DNA from: Albugo candida
Lineage: Eukaryota; Oomycota; Peronosporomycetes; Albuginales; Albuginaceae
Length of the DNA: 64,000 nt
Assembly (NCBI GenBank): GCA_905220665.1
Contig: CAJNAR010000005.1
Coordinates: 370,854 to 434,853, forward strand
Direction of reading: 5' to 3'
Of this stretch, positions 9,942 through 19,812 are shown one piece after another. The position numbers and the translations under genes are program-made. The number at the start of each line of letters is the position of its first letter. Position 1 is the stretch's first letter. The notes under the pieces were generated by a model that was not told the origin of the DNA, searched no databases, and saw only the letters and a program-made list of their open reading frames with translations.

Positions 9942-11106
9942 ATGTCGTCGGCAATGCAAAAAATCGCTGAACTAGAAACAGAATATGCACGCACACAAAA
10001 GAATAAGGCAACAATGAAGCATCTTTGCCTCATCAAAGCAAAAATCGCAAAGTTACGTCGAGAAATCGTAGAGGGAGGGTCCAAATCTGGTGGTGGTACT
10101 GGAGAGGGTTTTGATGTCAATAAATCCGGTGATACCAGAGTCGGATTAGTCGGATTTCCATCTGTTGGAAAATCGACGCTTCTCACAAAACTGACAGGAA
10201 CTTTTTCGGAAGCTGCTTCGTACGAATTCACAACATTGACTGCGATTCCAGGCACTTTGCATTATCGTGGTGCTCGCATTCAAGTTCTAGACTTGCCTGG
10301 GATCATCGAGGGTGCAAAAGATGGTAAAGGTCGTGGTAGACAAGTCATTGGGACAGCTAGAACGTGCAATCTGATCCTAATTGTCTTGGATGCGATGAAA
10401 CCAGCAACACATAAAAAGCTTATTGAACACGAGCTGGAAGGCTTTGGCATTCGGTACGTGGTATTATGATCATTTCTGCATCCTCAAGTATAACCGCGCG
10501 AATTGTACAAGGCTGAATAAGAAACCACCCAACATGGTGCTAAAACGAAAAGAAAAAGGCGGAGTCAATTTCCAAACGACTTGTCCACAAAGTGAGTTAG
10601 ATGGTGAAACGGTATACCAAATATTGCACGAATACAAAATTCACAACGCGGATGTGGTTTTACGCGAAGATGTTTCCGTCGATCAGCTTATTGATAGTAT
10701 TGAAGGGAACAGAATGTATATCCCTTGCTTGTATGTGCTAAACAAAATCGATCAGCTCACCATCGAAGAACTGACAATTATCGATCAGCTACCACATAAT
10801 GTCGTGATTTCAGCCCATCATGGGTGGAATCTTGACGAATTGCTCGAAAAAGTCTGGGAGTACTGCAATATGATTCGGATCTACACAAAGCCAAGAGGTC
10901 AAGTACCAGATTATAACGCGCCTGTGATCTTGCATTCTGAGAATCCAACAGTGGAGCACTTTTGCTTACGCATCCACAAGAATTTGTTGAGGCAATTGAA
11001 ATATGCTTGGGTATGGGGCATCTCAGTAAAACATCAGCCTCAGAAAGTTGGCAAGGAGCACTTGCTCCAAGATGAAGACATTGTTCAGATCGTAAAGAAA
11101 AATTGA
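9942..11106 (+). CDS. DRG1: Developmentally regulated GTP-binding protein 1
   Basis: OBG-related GTPase that associates with translating ribosomes. Exons 9942-10453 and 10512-11106 flank a 58-nt GT-AG intron and give 368 residues, the usual DRG1 length. An N-terminal helical segment precedes G1 (GFPSVGKS), G2-region [10 protein letters not shown]3 (DLPGIIEGA), the KGRGRQVI segment typical of DRGs, G4 (NKID) and G5 (SAHHGWN). The last 80 or so residues form the TGS domain ([10 protein letters not shown]... to IVKKN). ATG 9942 gives the standard start M-S-S-A. DRG2 is the alternative but has a different spacing and sequence around [13 protein letters not shown]1 fits better. Confidence 0.95.
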
Positions 11107-11293
11107 TGAGCCGAAAAGGAAGGAGAAATTAAATTAAGCGATAGACTTTGGCTCATTATTTTTAGAATCAATGTGATAAATGCAAAAAGACTGTGTTTCA
11201 CCAGAGACGTTTTGGTAACGTTGGTCGGGTGACTTTCACACTGTCTCGACTCTCGACTCGACAATTAGCAGAGTCTAGTCCTTGACAAGCTGA
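11107..11293. other. Short intergenic spacer
   Basis: 187 bp between the DRG1 stop and the syntaxin start, in the same orientation. It must hold the DRG1 3' end and the syntaxin promoter. No motif is assigned. Confidence 0.5.
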
Positions 11294-12465
11294 ATGCTAG
11301 ATCGCCTTGCAGAATTGAGAAAAAAGGCCAATGTCCCGGAGGAAGCCGTCGTGGATGTGCATGTAGGCTTCCTGCTTCTTTTCACTCGATGGCGGTATTT
11401 TATTAACCATCAATCTGTGTATTTCAGCATGTGTAAGTCTCAAGTTTTATGCTATTGTTATCTTCATTGAAGATCTATCCACTATAGCGATATTAGTCGG
11501 CCAAAATTCATGGAGCAGTTTTTCAAAGATGTGGAGAATTTGCAATTAGATCTCGCCAATATCAGGTAACCATCCTCGTAGCTAACAATTCACTACTTCT
11601 AATCACCGTTGTAGTGTAGGAACTCTTAAAATCGTTGATCTAAATCGTCAAGCAGTTACGGCGACGTCATCCACAGAAGAACAGGGTCAGCTTTTTATAT
11701 GTGCTAGTTAGACGCGTCCATCTCACATATTCTTAGCAACGAGCCAGGAGTTGGGATCAGTCATTGAAAGTTGCAATAAACATGCCGCGCACGCAAAAGT
11801 AAGCAGAGTTTGCTTGGATTCCGAGCTTTATTGCATCGGCCCTCAATTTATGACTCGCTTTTTAGGGCTTATTGGAAGTGTTAAAAAAAGACAGCGTGGA
11901 GAAAAAGCGAGATAAAAACACAGCCGAGTCGGAGCTGAGGATTCGAGACAATATGTCTGCGACACTTACCAAGAAGTTTATGGTATGCATGAAGGAATAT
12001 CAAAAAGCTCAACAAAAGTATAAGCAGGATATGAAATTGAAAGTAAAGCGGCAGGTGCAGATTGTCAAGCCGGATGCAACAGACGCCGACATCGATACGG
12101 TATTACGATCAGGTGACGGAAATTCCATTTACAAAAGTGCAATTCTACAAGGCACGGCGGATAGCATCAAGGATGTATATGTGAATGTTCAGGACAAATA
12201 TCAGGATGTCATCAAGTTGGAGCAGAATGTCGCCGAGTTACATCAGATGTTTCTTGATTTGGCACTTTTGGTAGAACAGCAAGGAGAAATGCTTGATCAG
12301 ATCGAGTTTCAGGTACGGACAGCGGCTAATTATATCGAGCAAGGGAATGTCGAGGTCCAGAAAGCTATCCAAACCCAAAAATCTGCACGCAAAAAAAAAT
12401 GCTGTTTGCTTTTTGTCGGAATTGTGATAATACTTATAATTGTCCTGGTGGCAGCTTTCAAATAG
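11294..12465 (+). CDS. Syntaxin (Qa-SNARE), 7 predicted exons including a 5-nt micro-exon
   Basis: Target-membrane SNARE for vesicle fusion. Exons 11294-11362, 11428-11432, 11488-11565, 11615-11685, 11737-11798 and 11866-12465 give 294 residues in frame (six splice-joined blocks counting the micro-exon). The start MLDRLAELRKK and the FMEQFFKDVENLQ segment match the syntaxin N-terminal helical domain. The SNARE helix covers roughly residues 210-270 (DKYQDVIKLEQNVAELHQMF onward) with the central Gln layer. A C-terminal anchor (CCLLFVGIVIILIIVLVAAF) ends two residues before the stop. Cysteines before the anchor are possible palmitoylation sites. The N-terminal splice pattern is the uncertain part. 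It is closest in style to syntaxin-1/plasma-membrane syntaxins, but the exact class is not fixed. It converges with RagC/D, the stops 26 bp apart. Confidence 0.88.
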
Positions 12466-12491
12466 AAACACATTTATTGACGTTGACGATA

Positions 12492-13975
12492 TCACTGCTT
12501 CAGACTGGGGACTTTGAATACTTCTCCGATTGCGGCTTTCAGGCAATCAATGTTGTAATCAATGATTCCCTGTTTGGGAAAATTCTCAGCTCGAAGTAAA
12601 CAGACCAGAGCCAAGTAACTGAAAAGTGCAAATCAAATCAATACAATATTCTCAATACGAGTAAAGTATGACTTACTTGTTGACTTCCCGCAAGTATAAA
12701 ATCATGCCGTTGTTCAATCGAATTACAGATGACGAATTGGCATCGAATGCCAAACTGTCACTTTCGGCATCATCCTGCATACTGAGAAAGAAGGTAAGTT
12801 ACAAGATCAGGAAAACGCTGACTTTTACCCATAGATACAAGAAACGTCAATCACTACGTCAATCATGTCGCTGCATAGTTCATAAGACTGCATATCGACA
12901 GGATTGCTATCGGTGGCGATGTACACCTTTGATACCACATCGAACAAAAATGATTTCTCCATATTGCAGCTCTTTCAACATGAAAATCAGTATTTAGGAC
13001 GCAGTTTTGTCCATTGGTACAAATCGCGTACGGTTATCAGCATGTTCAATAGATTCTCCATTGTCGGGAGTTGTGGAATCAACTTTTGAACGACTTTGCT
13101 GACGGCTTCAAAAATACTGTGATCATAGATACTGACACCAAACGTGAGTCAGGAAACAATCTGAGGTTTTGTACAAACCTTGTGAGATAAAAACTCATGT
13201 GTATATCGAGTTCTGTATCATTAATCTCCTCCATGATCTGATGTTGAATTTCTCGCTGACAATCTATCACAATCATCCGATGAATCGACGCAAAATGCCT
13301 CACTAGACATGCTTGCGTACCAATTTTATGGTCATCTGATATGTATAAATCTCCATCAACCTTGTGGATGAAAACCTCGAAGAAAATCTCTGGATTATAC
13401 CGATGAGCTCGAAGTATGATATCGTGCAGCCTTGCTAAGGCCTCGGTGTATGGTTCATCCTGAGCGTCAATCACGATAACAATAGAGCCACAATTGGAGA
13501 AGATCATATCCTCATTCACCAATTGACCACCGTACATCAGGTCATCTAACGTACGACTTCAACGATACTGCAATCACCAGCATTTGACTTTTACCTTTAA
13601 ATTCAAAATCACCAGGAAAATCCCAAATTTGGAATTGTACGAACGGATTATTTGCGATATACTTTATATCCAAAGAGCTTGTTCCTTCGGAAAATAAAGT
13701 TTCGTGTGGTGACATTTTATGAAAAACCACCCGCTGGATACTCGATTTGCCGCTTCTAAAACGTCAGAATGAGTTTTCAAGCGCGTTTTTTTAGCGTCGG
13801 ACTTCCAACCTTCGAAGCCCCATCAAAAGGATGCGAGGCGTATATTCGCTATTGAGGGTCGTGAGCCGTTCTTCGTGCGGTAGACTGGCGAGTGTCATTG
13901 CTTCACATACGATAGCGAATAATAAAAGCGCACCACTTACGATTGTGAATCATCCAAATCTAAAAAGTGATACAT
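12492..13975 (-). CDS. Ras-related GTP-binding protein RagC/D, 8 exons
   Basis: Lysosomal GTPase that, paired with RagA/B, recruits TORC1 in response to amino acids. Minus-strand exons 13975-13941, 13884-13810, 13755-13595, 13545-13179, 13131-13032, 12971-12829, 12781-12677 and 12618-12492 total 1,113 nt, giving 370 residues (human RagC has 399). Seven GT-AG introns measure 47-60 nt. Motifs: [15 protein letters not shown] (P-loop, split by an intron within RR|SG), [10 protein letters not shown] (switch II), IHKVDG (G4), [14 protein letters not shown] and [14 protein letters not shown], then the roadblock-like C-terminal domain ([27 protein letters not shown]). ATG 13975 opens a short N-terminus ([11 protein letters not shown]) without the glycine-rich extension of animal RagC. 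RagC and RagD cannot be told apart here; single RagC/D genes are usual outside vertebrates. Confidence 0.94.
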
Positions 13976-14627
13976 AGTGCACGTATAATCAATTACTCGC
14001 AATTATAGAAAGCATCGTTTATTTACAGCTAGAATCCATGCGAGCAAATGCAGATACGAACTCGATATCGTACAGAGCACTTCCAACTATTAAGTGTCAC
14101 AATTGGACATTATACTGTCCTGATGACGCGCATCCATGAATTTTAACAAATGATCGGCCATTGGCGTAGAATGGAAATAATGAAGAAGACTAGAAGTCTG
14201 ATTTAATCTTCATGAACGCTAATACAGGCCGGTATATGTACAAGTGTCTTTAGCAAGGTCACTTACCCAGTATACCGTTGCATCTCACTAATAGCTGCTG
14301 AATGCTATAACGTTACTTAAAGTCGGACATAGTATCTGTTTGATAGCGATATCACCACATACTCATCATTATATATGTAGACGCATGCCCTCAAAGAGAA
14401 GACAGGGAAGTTCCAACAATTCCAATTGTGTACCGAGAAGAGTTGTTGGAGTCACGCGCATGCCCATTTCACTGGACTCATGGTAAGCTAATACACAGTC
14501 AATTTTGACCAAACAGCACAAAGCGATAAAGTTCGAAATCTATCATAACAGCTCAAGTTCCTTCCAATTACACTGCTGATAAAACTCATAAATTAACGAT
14601 CTAGAGCACGTCGATATACAATTACTG
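13976..14627. other. Intergenic region
   Basis: About 650 bp between the RagC/D start and the stop of the first membrane-protein paralog. No open frame, repeat or motif stands out. It should contain the RagC/D promoter. Confidence 0.5.
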
Positions 14628-15395
14628 TTACCATTGCCCTGTCCCCGTTACGTTTGTTTGGTTGGATGGTACCACGCGTATGGCTAAGCCTGGTCGTAAT
14701 GCCGTGACTGATTCGCTGGATGTATTTCCAGATGGTAGACCCGCTCCGATGATAGAAGGAACAGATTTCATCGGCATGGCTTCGGTATCGTTTGCATCGA
14801 TCATCGCGATGATATCTTCAATTTTCACGTGATTTGTTCGATTGTAGTATTTTGATAGTTTGTAATTGAAGTTCCATTTGCCTGGAATTCCAGTGAATAA
14901 TGGTCGCATGGTAACGGTTTCTGTTCTCACAACTGTCGCATTGAAATTAAATGACCGTACACAAACAGCCTGGCGCAGCAAAAGCGGTGACATTTGTCCC
15001 CATAAATGAGATTCCCCAGCTTTTAGTTTGACAAACTTTCGATGAAGTAGTCCGTCCTCAAGTGTTCTTTGTGTAATCATTCCAAAGTTCACAATACCAA
15101 TCGAAGCGCCAATAAATGCTCCGCTTATTTCCACCACTTTTGCAATGTGGAGGAAGGAGTCTCTCGTCATTCCTGCAATCATTGCTGGCGCTTTAAATAA
15201 GTCGGGATCAATACCAGCTCGTGGCTTCAAACCCGTGAGTACCGGGGAAAACGCACCAACAAGTCCAAGCGTGCCGAAGAAAAGCCCTATAGCGCCGGTC
15301 ACTGAGAGAGCGATTTTCAATGACTGATCGTCAGTCGATACTTGACACAGCCACTTGTATCGTGTATCATTAATCACGGTCAAAGACGATCCCAT
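14628..15395 (-). CDS. Two-TM membrane protein, tandem paralog A
   Basis: Intronless gene of 255 residues from ATG 15395, of unknown function. The N-terminus MGSSLTVINDTRYKWLCQVS is shared in pattern with the neighbour at 15698-16438 (Mx-S-TxxNxT...WxC-VS). Two hydrophobic segments follow (about residues 28-50, GLFFGTLGLVGAF, and 87-108, EISGAFIGASIGIVNFGMIT), then conserved blocks RTLEDGLLHRKF, HLWGQMSPLLLRQ and MRPLFTGIPG. The tail is Ser/Thr/Asn-rich with several N-x-S/T sites. Both paralogs lie in the same orientation 300 bp apart, so a tandem duplication is likely. I associate this kind of protein with oomycetes but cannot name a family. Confidence 0.8.
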   Translation of the reverse strand: MGSSLTVINDTRYKWLCQVSTDDQSLKIALSVTGAIGLFFGTLGLVGAFSPVLTGLKPRAGIDPDLFKAPAMIAGMTRDSFLHIAKVVEISGAFIGASIGIVNFGMITQRTLEDGLLHRKFVKLKAGESHLWGQMSPLLLRQAVCVRSFNFNATVVRTETVTMRPLFTGIPGKWNFNYKLSKYYNRTNHVKIEDIIAMIDANDTEAMPMKSVPSIIGAGLPSGNTSSESVTALRPGLAIRVVPSNQTNVTGTGQW

Positions 15396-15697
15396 AGGTA
15401 GTAAGACCGCGCTGATATACCGACCAATTGATAAAGCCGAAAATGTTTATTGACTCAAACTGAAAGAACGTCGTCATGTCGTAGTTGAGGTTCGGAGTGT
15501 CCAACTTTGTGGGAAGGTATTCGGTCAAGTAAGAGAAGGTGACTTTTACATTCCTTTTGCCAGAACTTCGATTCTTAATTAATTGGATTCCACGTTTGTT
15601 CGAAGATATCGATAGTAAATTACTAAATTAGTATTCTTTCACAAAATGTGTGGAAAGTCGTCTTATGGAGTGAGATGAAAAGCTACACAATTATTAT
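15396..15697. other. Spacer between tandem paralogs
   Basis: 302 bp between paralog A's start and paralog B's stop. It is AT-rich with no recognised element and must hold the promoter of paralog A. Confidence 0.5.
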
Positions 15698-16438
15698 CTA
15701 TGTGGTAGCATTCACATTTTGATTAAAATTCGCTACGGTTGCCGGAGGTATGACTAGTGCTGGCTGATTCGATGGAAGTATGGATTCTTGGCCTTGGGTA
15801 CTCCCTGTAGCCGTGCTTTGTTTGGCATCAACGTCATCTTCTTCGTCTGTGTTGACTAGAGGAACAATATCGTCAATACTGGTTCCATTGCTTCGACGAA
15901 TCCAGTCAGCAATGCTTTGTTCTGAGTCACGTTTTATCCATCCACTGAAAATTGGTCGCATCAAGATGGATTCGGTGCGAACAGCGGATTCGTTTAATGC
16001 GTACGATCGAATGCAACGACATTGACGCCAATAATAAGGAGGCATTTTATCCCACCGATGATGACCTCCAGATGAAATCGATATAAAGTGACGTGATAGA
16101 AATCCATCCTCTACCATACGGGTGACTACAATCCCAGTCGATACCGCTCCTGCGCCCACAGCGGTAAACGCGCCCCCTATTTCGACTCTTTTCGCAATGG
16201 TTTTAAAAGTTTCAGTCTTGATACCAAATACACTCTCCGGAGCTTCAGTCAAGGCCTCTGCCTCCGAACTGAGACCTAATAAATGAGGACCGAACGCGCC
16301 TAGAAGCGAAAATGCTCCTATAAAGGCACTTACTCCAAATGCAGCCAGATAGCCCACTTTTAGAGCTTTCTCATCAGGAGAGACCTTGCATAACCACTCA
16401 TCCGGCGTGTTGTTTACAATCGTAATAGATGCGCCCAT
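15698..16438 (-). CDS. Two-TM membrane protein, tandem paralog B
   Basis: Intronless gene of 246 residues. ATG 16438 is preferred over the open TTG at 16498 because MGASITIVNNTPDEWLCKVS then aligns with the start of paralog A. The same architecture follows: a hydrophobic segment (FGVSAFIGAFSLLGAFG), a second one (VEIGGAFTAVGAGAVSTGIVV), MVEDGFLSRHF, RWDKMPPYYWRQ, RTESILMRPIFSG and an Asn-rich tail ending NVNATT. Identity to paralog A is moderate and spread along the whole length, so the duplication is old. The conserved pair Trp-Cys near the N-terminus and the conserved Cys in RQ(A/C)xC(V/I)RS could form a structural unit. Function is unknown. Confidence 0.8.
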   Translation of the reverse strand: MGASITIVNNTPDEWLCKVSPDEKALKVGYLAAFGVSAFIGAFSLLGAFGPHLLGLSSEAEALTEAPESVFGIKTETFKTIAKRVEIGGAFTAVGAGAVSTGIVVTRMVEDGFLSRHFISISSGGHHRWDKMPPYYWRQCRCIRSYALNESAVRTESILMRPIFSGWIKRDSEQSIADWIRRSNGTSIDDIVPLVNTDEEDDVDAKQSTATGSTQGQESILPSNQPALVIPPATVANFNQNVNATT

Positions 16439-16523
16439 TGCTTGTCGGACGAGAAAACAACTCAACTGACGATAGTGAGCTTCTTTCGGTTTTTTCAAAG
16501 TGATACGCTGCTAAATTATAGGA

Positions 16524-17582
16524 ATGTTGAAGAGCGAAACTTCATCTCAGAAAAGTTGCACAAAACACGTGGGAAAATATCGGTTTTCTTCGGTAAGATT
16601 TGTCATCGGATCACACACTCGTTGGTGATAGTCAGAAATGTCATCAGTACATCTCGATACTTGATAGTCTATATCGTCGAGTGTTTTGGTTAAAAAAAGT
16701 AAGGTCAATGTGATTCGTATCTACATAGGAAACGTCACGGAAGTGGTAGGAAAATTACAGTCGCGATCTTCTACTAGTAAAGAGAATGACTGGTTGTACA
16801 CACCTTCGGGAGCTTCCATTTCGATGTATTTTTCAGTATTATCTAGAACGGGAAGAATGCACTCAAGCATTTATGTGAATGGTTTCCTAGCACAAAAAAT
16901 TGGAAACTGGTATGATATGCCAGCGCGATGGAGCTGAAGGACTCCAACATATATAATCCGTGCGTCTTATGGCCCTTATCTTTCTAACTGCAAGATGTGG
17001 AGAGGATGAAGGAGACTCGCTCAAAGTAATCGTAGAGATAGACGGAAACCTTACGGCTCACATGAGCGAATGATGGCATCTAAGACTTGCGCGCAGTGCA
17101 CACGAGCGTGAGAGCTCTCATTAGTCATGGACTTCCTCAACACCCATTGGAAATCGCCTTGGGCGTTTATATCTGCTTCATTTGATCCTGCGAGGCGGGG
17201 ACGAAGAATGTTAATCCTCTAATCACTTCTGAAAATTATAGTGATATCCGTGTAGCAAATCGGGACCAGCTAACCATGCGATATCTAAGCATACCATCAA
17301 CGCGATTTGTATGTAACCGAAAGCATGTCATCGCCATAAAAACGATATTGTGTGGATTTGACTCTATGCGGACATTAGGTGACTTGAGCTGGCAGTATGG
17401 GATCCATTTTGGAACGGAGATTCTTCGAGTGGCATTAAAGGGAGATGACTTGTATAAGGTGAAGATAATGAATGACATGGTAATTCACAGCACAGTTATT
17501 ACAAAAGGCTATCGAAGCAATTCTAGGAGCTGGAACAACCATAGAGTCTACATCATCTGCCAAACCACCAAATACAAAGTGA
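16524..17582 (+). CDS. Unidentified spliced gene, 8 predicted exons
   Basis: No single open frame covers this gene, but exons 16524-16592, 16648-16698, 16750-16874, 16924-16959, 17012-17025, 17085-17164, 17207-17458 and 17496-17582 join in frame to 237 residues without a stop. Introns are 37-59 nt. Coding-like stretches include ILDSLYRRVFWLKK, CIFQYYLEREECTQAFIAM, RALISHGLPQHPLEIALG, RDQLTMRYLSIPS and LLQKAIEAILGAGTTIEST. The 14-nt exon (17012-17025) and the junctions around it are the weakest part. The LYR tripeptide recalls the LYR-motif family but the rest does not clearly follow. The gene starts 85 bp from paralog B in divergent orientation and converges on the next gene. I do not recognise the product. 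Confidence 0.5.
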
Positions 17583-17656
17583 GAAAGATTGTAGGATTGC
17601 ATGTCCGCTGCTATTGACTTCACTGCGCAGTTCAAGGTCTCTTGGCTGGATTTATT

Positions 17657-18178
17657 TCAGGCTATATCGAAGTTCGATGAAGAACTTTGCCCTTCCACCG
17701 GTTTTCCAACTCTATGATGAAAGTGGCTGTCGAGAATCGCCAAACGCGGAGGACCACTATAACAGGAATACAATAAGTTTTCTCAGCTTCTGAGTGTACT
17801 TTCTGTAGAAAACAGAGGTCAAGATTATAGCACTGAGTCTTCTCAGATTGTAAGCTGCTCTTCAAATTGAGTTCTCTAGTATTAACTGTCCTCAACTGAA
17901 ACATGCATATACGATGCCATGTATGCTGGGGACCATGGAACAGCATTGCACTCGTCGTATGTAATGTATTCTTCGTGTGATGAATGATTAGGCCGTGAGC
18001 CAAATAAGTCTGGTGTATAAGATGTGGAACGACTAAATGATTTGTTCGACTAGTTCATGCAAAAAAGTCAGACCGTGATTCAATCAAGTCACTGTGTATT
18101 CCACTTTCTCTTATCCAATTTTATCACTGAACTACCGTGAAAGATATAATGTTTTTTATACACACCAGTATCCACCAT
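17657..18178 (-). CDS. Unidentified small spliced gene, 4 predicted exons
   Basis: Minus-strand exons 18178-18105, 18032-17913, 17859-17800 and 17756-17657 join in frame to 117 residues. Introns of 72, 53 and 43 nt have GT-AG ends. Coding-like stretches are MVDTGVYKKHYIFHGSSVIK, STSYTPDLFGSRPNHSSHEE, DECNAVPWSPAYMAS, RRLSAIILTSVFYRN and PPRLAILDSHFHHRVGKP. ATG 18178 is the first Met after an in-frame TGA. The first acceptor has an alternative 23 bases upstream that would need a different donor. The protein looks soluble and Ser/His-rich with no family I recognise. It converges with the preceding gene, the stops about 75 bp apart. Confidence 0.5.
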
Positions 18179-18680
18179 TCGAGTGTACAATGTTAATTCC
18201 TTCCTTCAGGCTTTACTCTCTTTGAGATTGCTCTGGTGCACCTGCCGTAATGGACGCTCTACATGACACTGTGCTCATCGGAAATTCTGCAATTCATCTG
18301 GTATCCATTTCATTTCAAGCAGCTTGATGCGTCAATGCTGCTCAAAAGTTCATGCTGGTACAAATATCGAGACTATCTCAAAAAACGTTCGAAAACGTTG
18401 TTTTGATATTGTTGATCTTCCAAGCACCAATAAAACAGCAATGACAATGCCGGCCTTTCATGGTTACCGCAGTTATCGCATCGATAAATCCTATGCTGAA
18501 CCGTGGAGCTTCAATCGGAATAGAATGCACATAAATAATCAAGAGTAATCGCACAGTGATTGACGCGTGTTAAGTGATTTTGTGATGTCTGTTGAGGTTC
18601 AAGGTCCTTTATAGTGCGCAATACAGTAATACTTCCCAAGATCTTGGTGGTTGCAAAAAAGAAAGCAAAGCAGCAGACTT
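18179..18680. other. Intergenic region
   Basis: About 500 bp between two divergent genes. A short plus-strand open frame (18324-18548, 74 codons) shows no family resemblance. The region should contain the promoters of the small minus-strand gene and the SR protein. Confidence 0.45.
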
Positions 18681-19381
18681 ATGGCTCGTCGTTCTCATTC
18701 GCCACGAAGCGCAGCACGTAGCGACAGCCGATCGCCACCCCGACATAAGAAATCCTCACCCGTAAGCGGTAAATCTCGACGTAATCATCGTAGTCGTACT
18801 CTTAGTAGATCGCGCTCTGAAGGTCGCACTAAACACGACCGATCTTCGACTCGCCGGCACCGCTCAAAATCGCGTTCATCCCGCCGCGATCGCAAACGTC
18901 GTGATAAGTCTTCGTCTGTCTCACGATCTCGTGAGCGAGATCGACCATCACGTCGCAGTACGAATGATCGACACGGAAACGAAACAACACGACCTCAAAG
19001 TCTTCTTGTTAGAAATTTGAATCCTAAGACAACCGGTGATGATCTGAGACGTGTATTTTCTCGACGTCCTGGTGATATTCGTGACGTATACATACCAAAA
19101 GATCATTCGACAAATGAGCTTAGAACATTCGCATTCGTAGAGTATGATAACGTTACTACAATGGAGAAAATGAGTCGTGTTATAATGTTCTGTTTGTTCT
19201 TTGTAGGTTTCGCGATGCACGTGAAGCTCGAGAAGTCAAGTACGAAATGGATCGCACAACTCTGGACGGCAACGAAATCGCGGTACTATTTGCACAGCAG
19301 CGGAGGAAAACACCGGATCAAATGCGCGATATTGTCCAGAAGCAAGGTGCTGAAGGTTATAACGACAGAGACAGCAATTAG
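18681..19381 (+). CDS. SR-type splicing factor with N-terminal RS region and one RRM
   Basis: Exons 18681-19141 and 19207-19381 flank a 65-nt intron and give 211 residues. ATG 18681 starts MARRSHSPRSAARS; the frame upstream opens only at TTG. Residues 1-105 are a dense Arg/Ser domain. One RRM follows at about residues 112-190: RNP2 LLVRNL, RNP1 RTFAFVEF, then RDAREAREVKYEMDRTTLDG and the IAVLFAQQRRKTPDQMR segment found in SRSF2/SCL-type proteins. The order RS domain then RRM matches SCL-like and transformer-2-like proteins rather than classic SRSF2. It would bind pre-mRNA and help choose splice sites. The donor used is GTATGA inside GAG|TAT; a nearby GTTACT donor would break the RRM. Confidence 0.88.
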
Positions 19382-19812
19382 CTAGAAATTCGTGTGGCAG
19401 TGTAATCATGCATTTGGCCAACTGCAGCAGTCCTTTTTTTGAGAAAGATCTAAATTCAGAGCGCACTTGCAATACAAGGAAAATGCAGGTGAAGTTTTGA
19501 CCAAGAAAAGAATGGAAAAAGATTGTTTTAATGCATGTTGTTGACGAACACGAGCCTACTATCTACCGAAAGCAATTTTGGACATGCGTATAAAGACTAG
19601 TGATTGTTACTTGATTCCAGTCAAAGCTACAAAGCCGATTGATACCCCGATGACTATTGTGCTTATTACGGATAAAGAAGTCACAAAAAAAGCTGACAGT
19701 TTCACATACAAGCTCAAAGAAAAAGCTTTTCTCGATTAAGCTGTCAAGGTCAGCGAATTGAGAAAGATATCGCTCACAATATCTATTTTTAAAAGTGTCT
19801 GAAAGTACTGTA
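19382..19812. other. Intergenic region with a possible tiny gene
   Basis: About 430 bp between the convergent SR and methyltransferase genes. A small plus-strand frame begins at ATG 19584 (MRIKTSDCYLIPVKATKPID) and runs 51 codons to 19739. An alternative start near 19532 with one 47-nt intron is also open. Neither gives a recognisable protein, so I do not call a gene. Confidence 0.3.
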
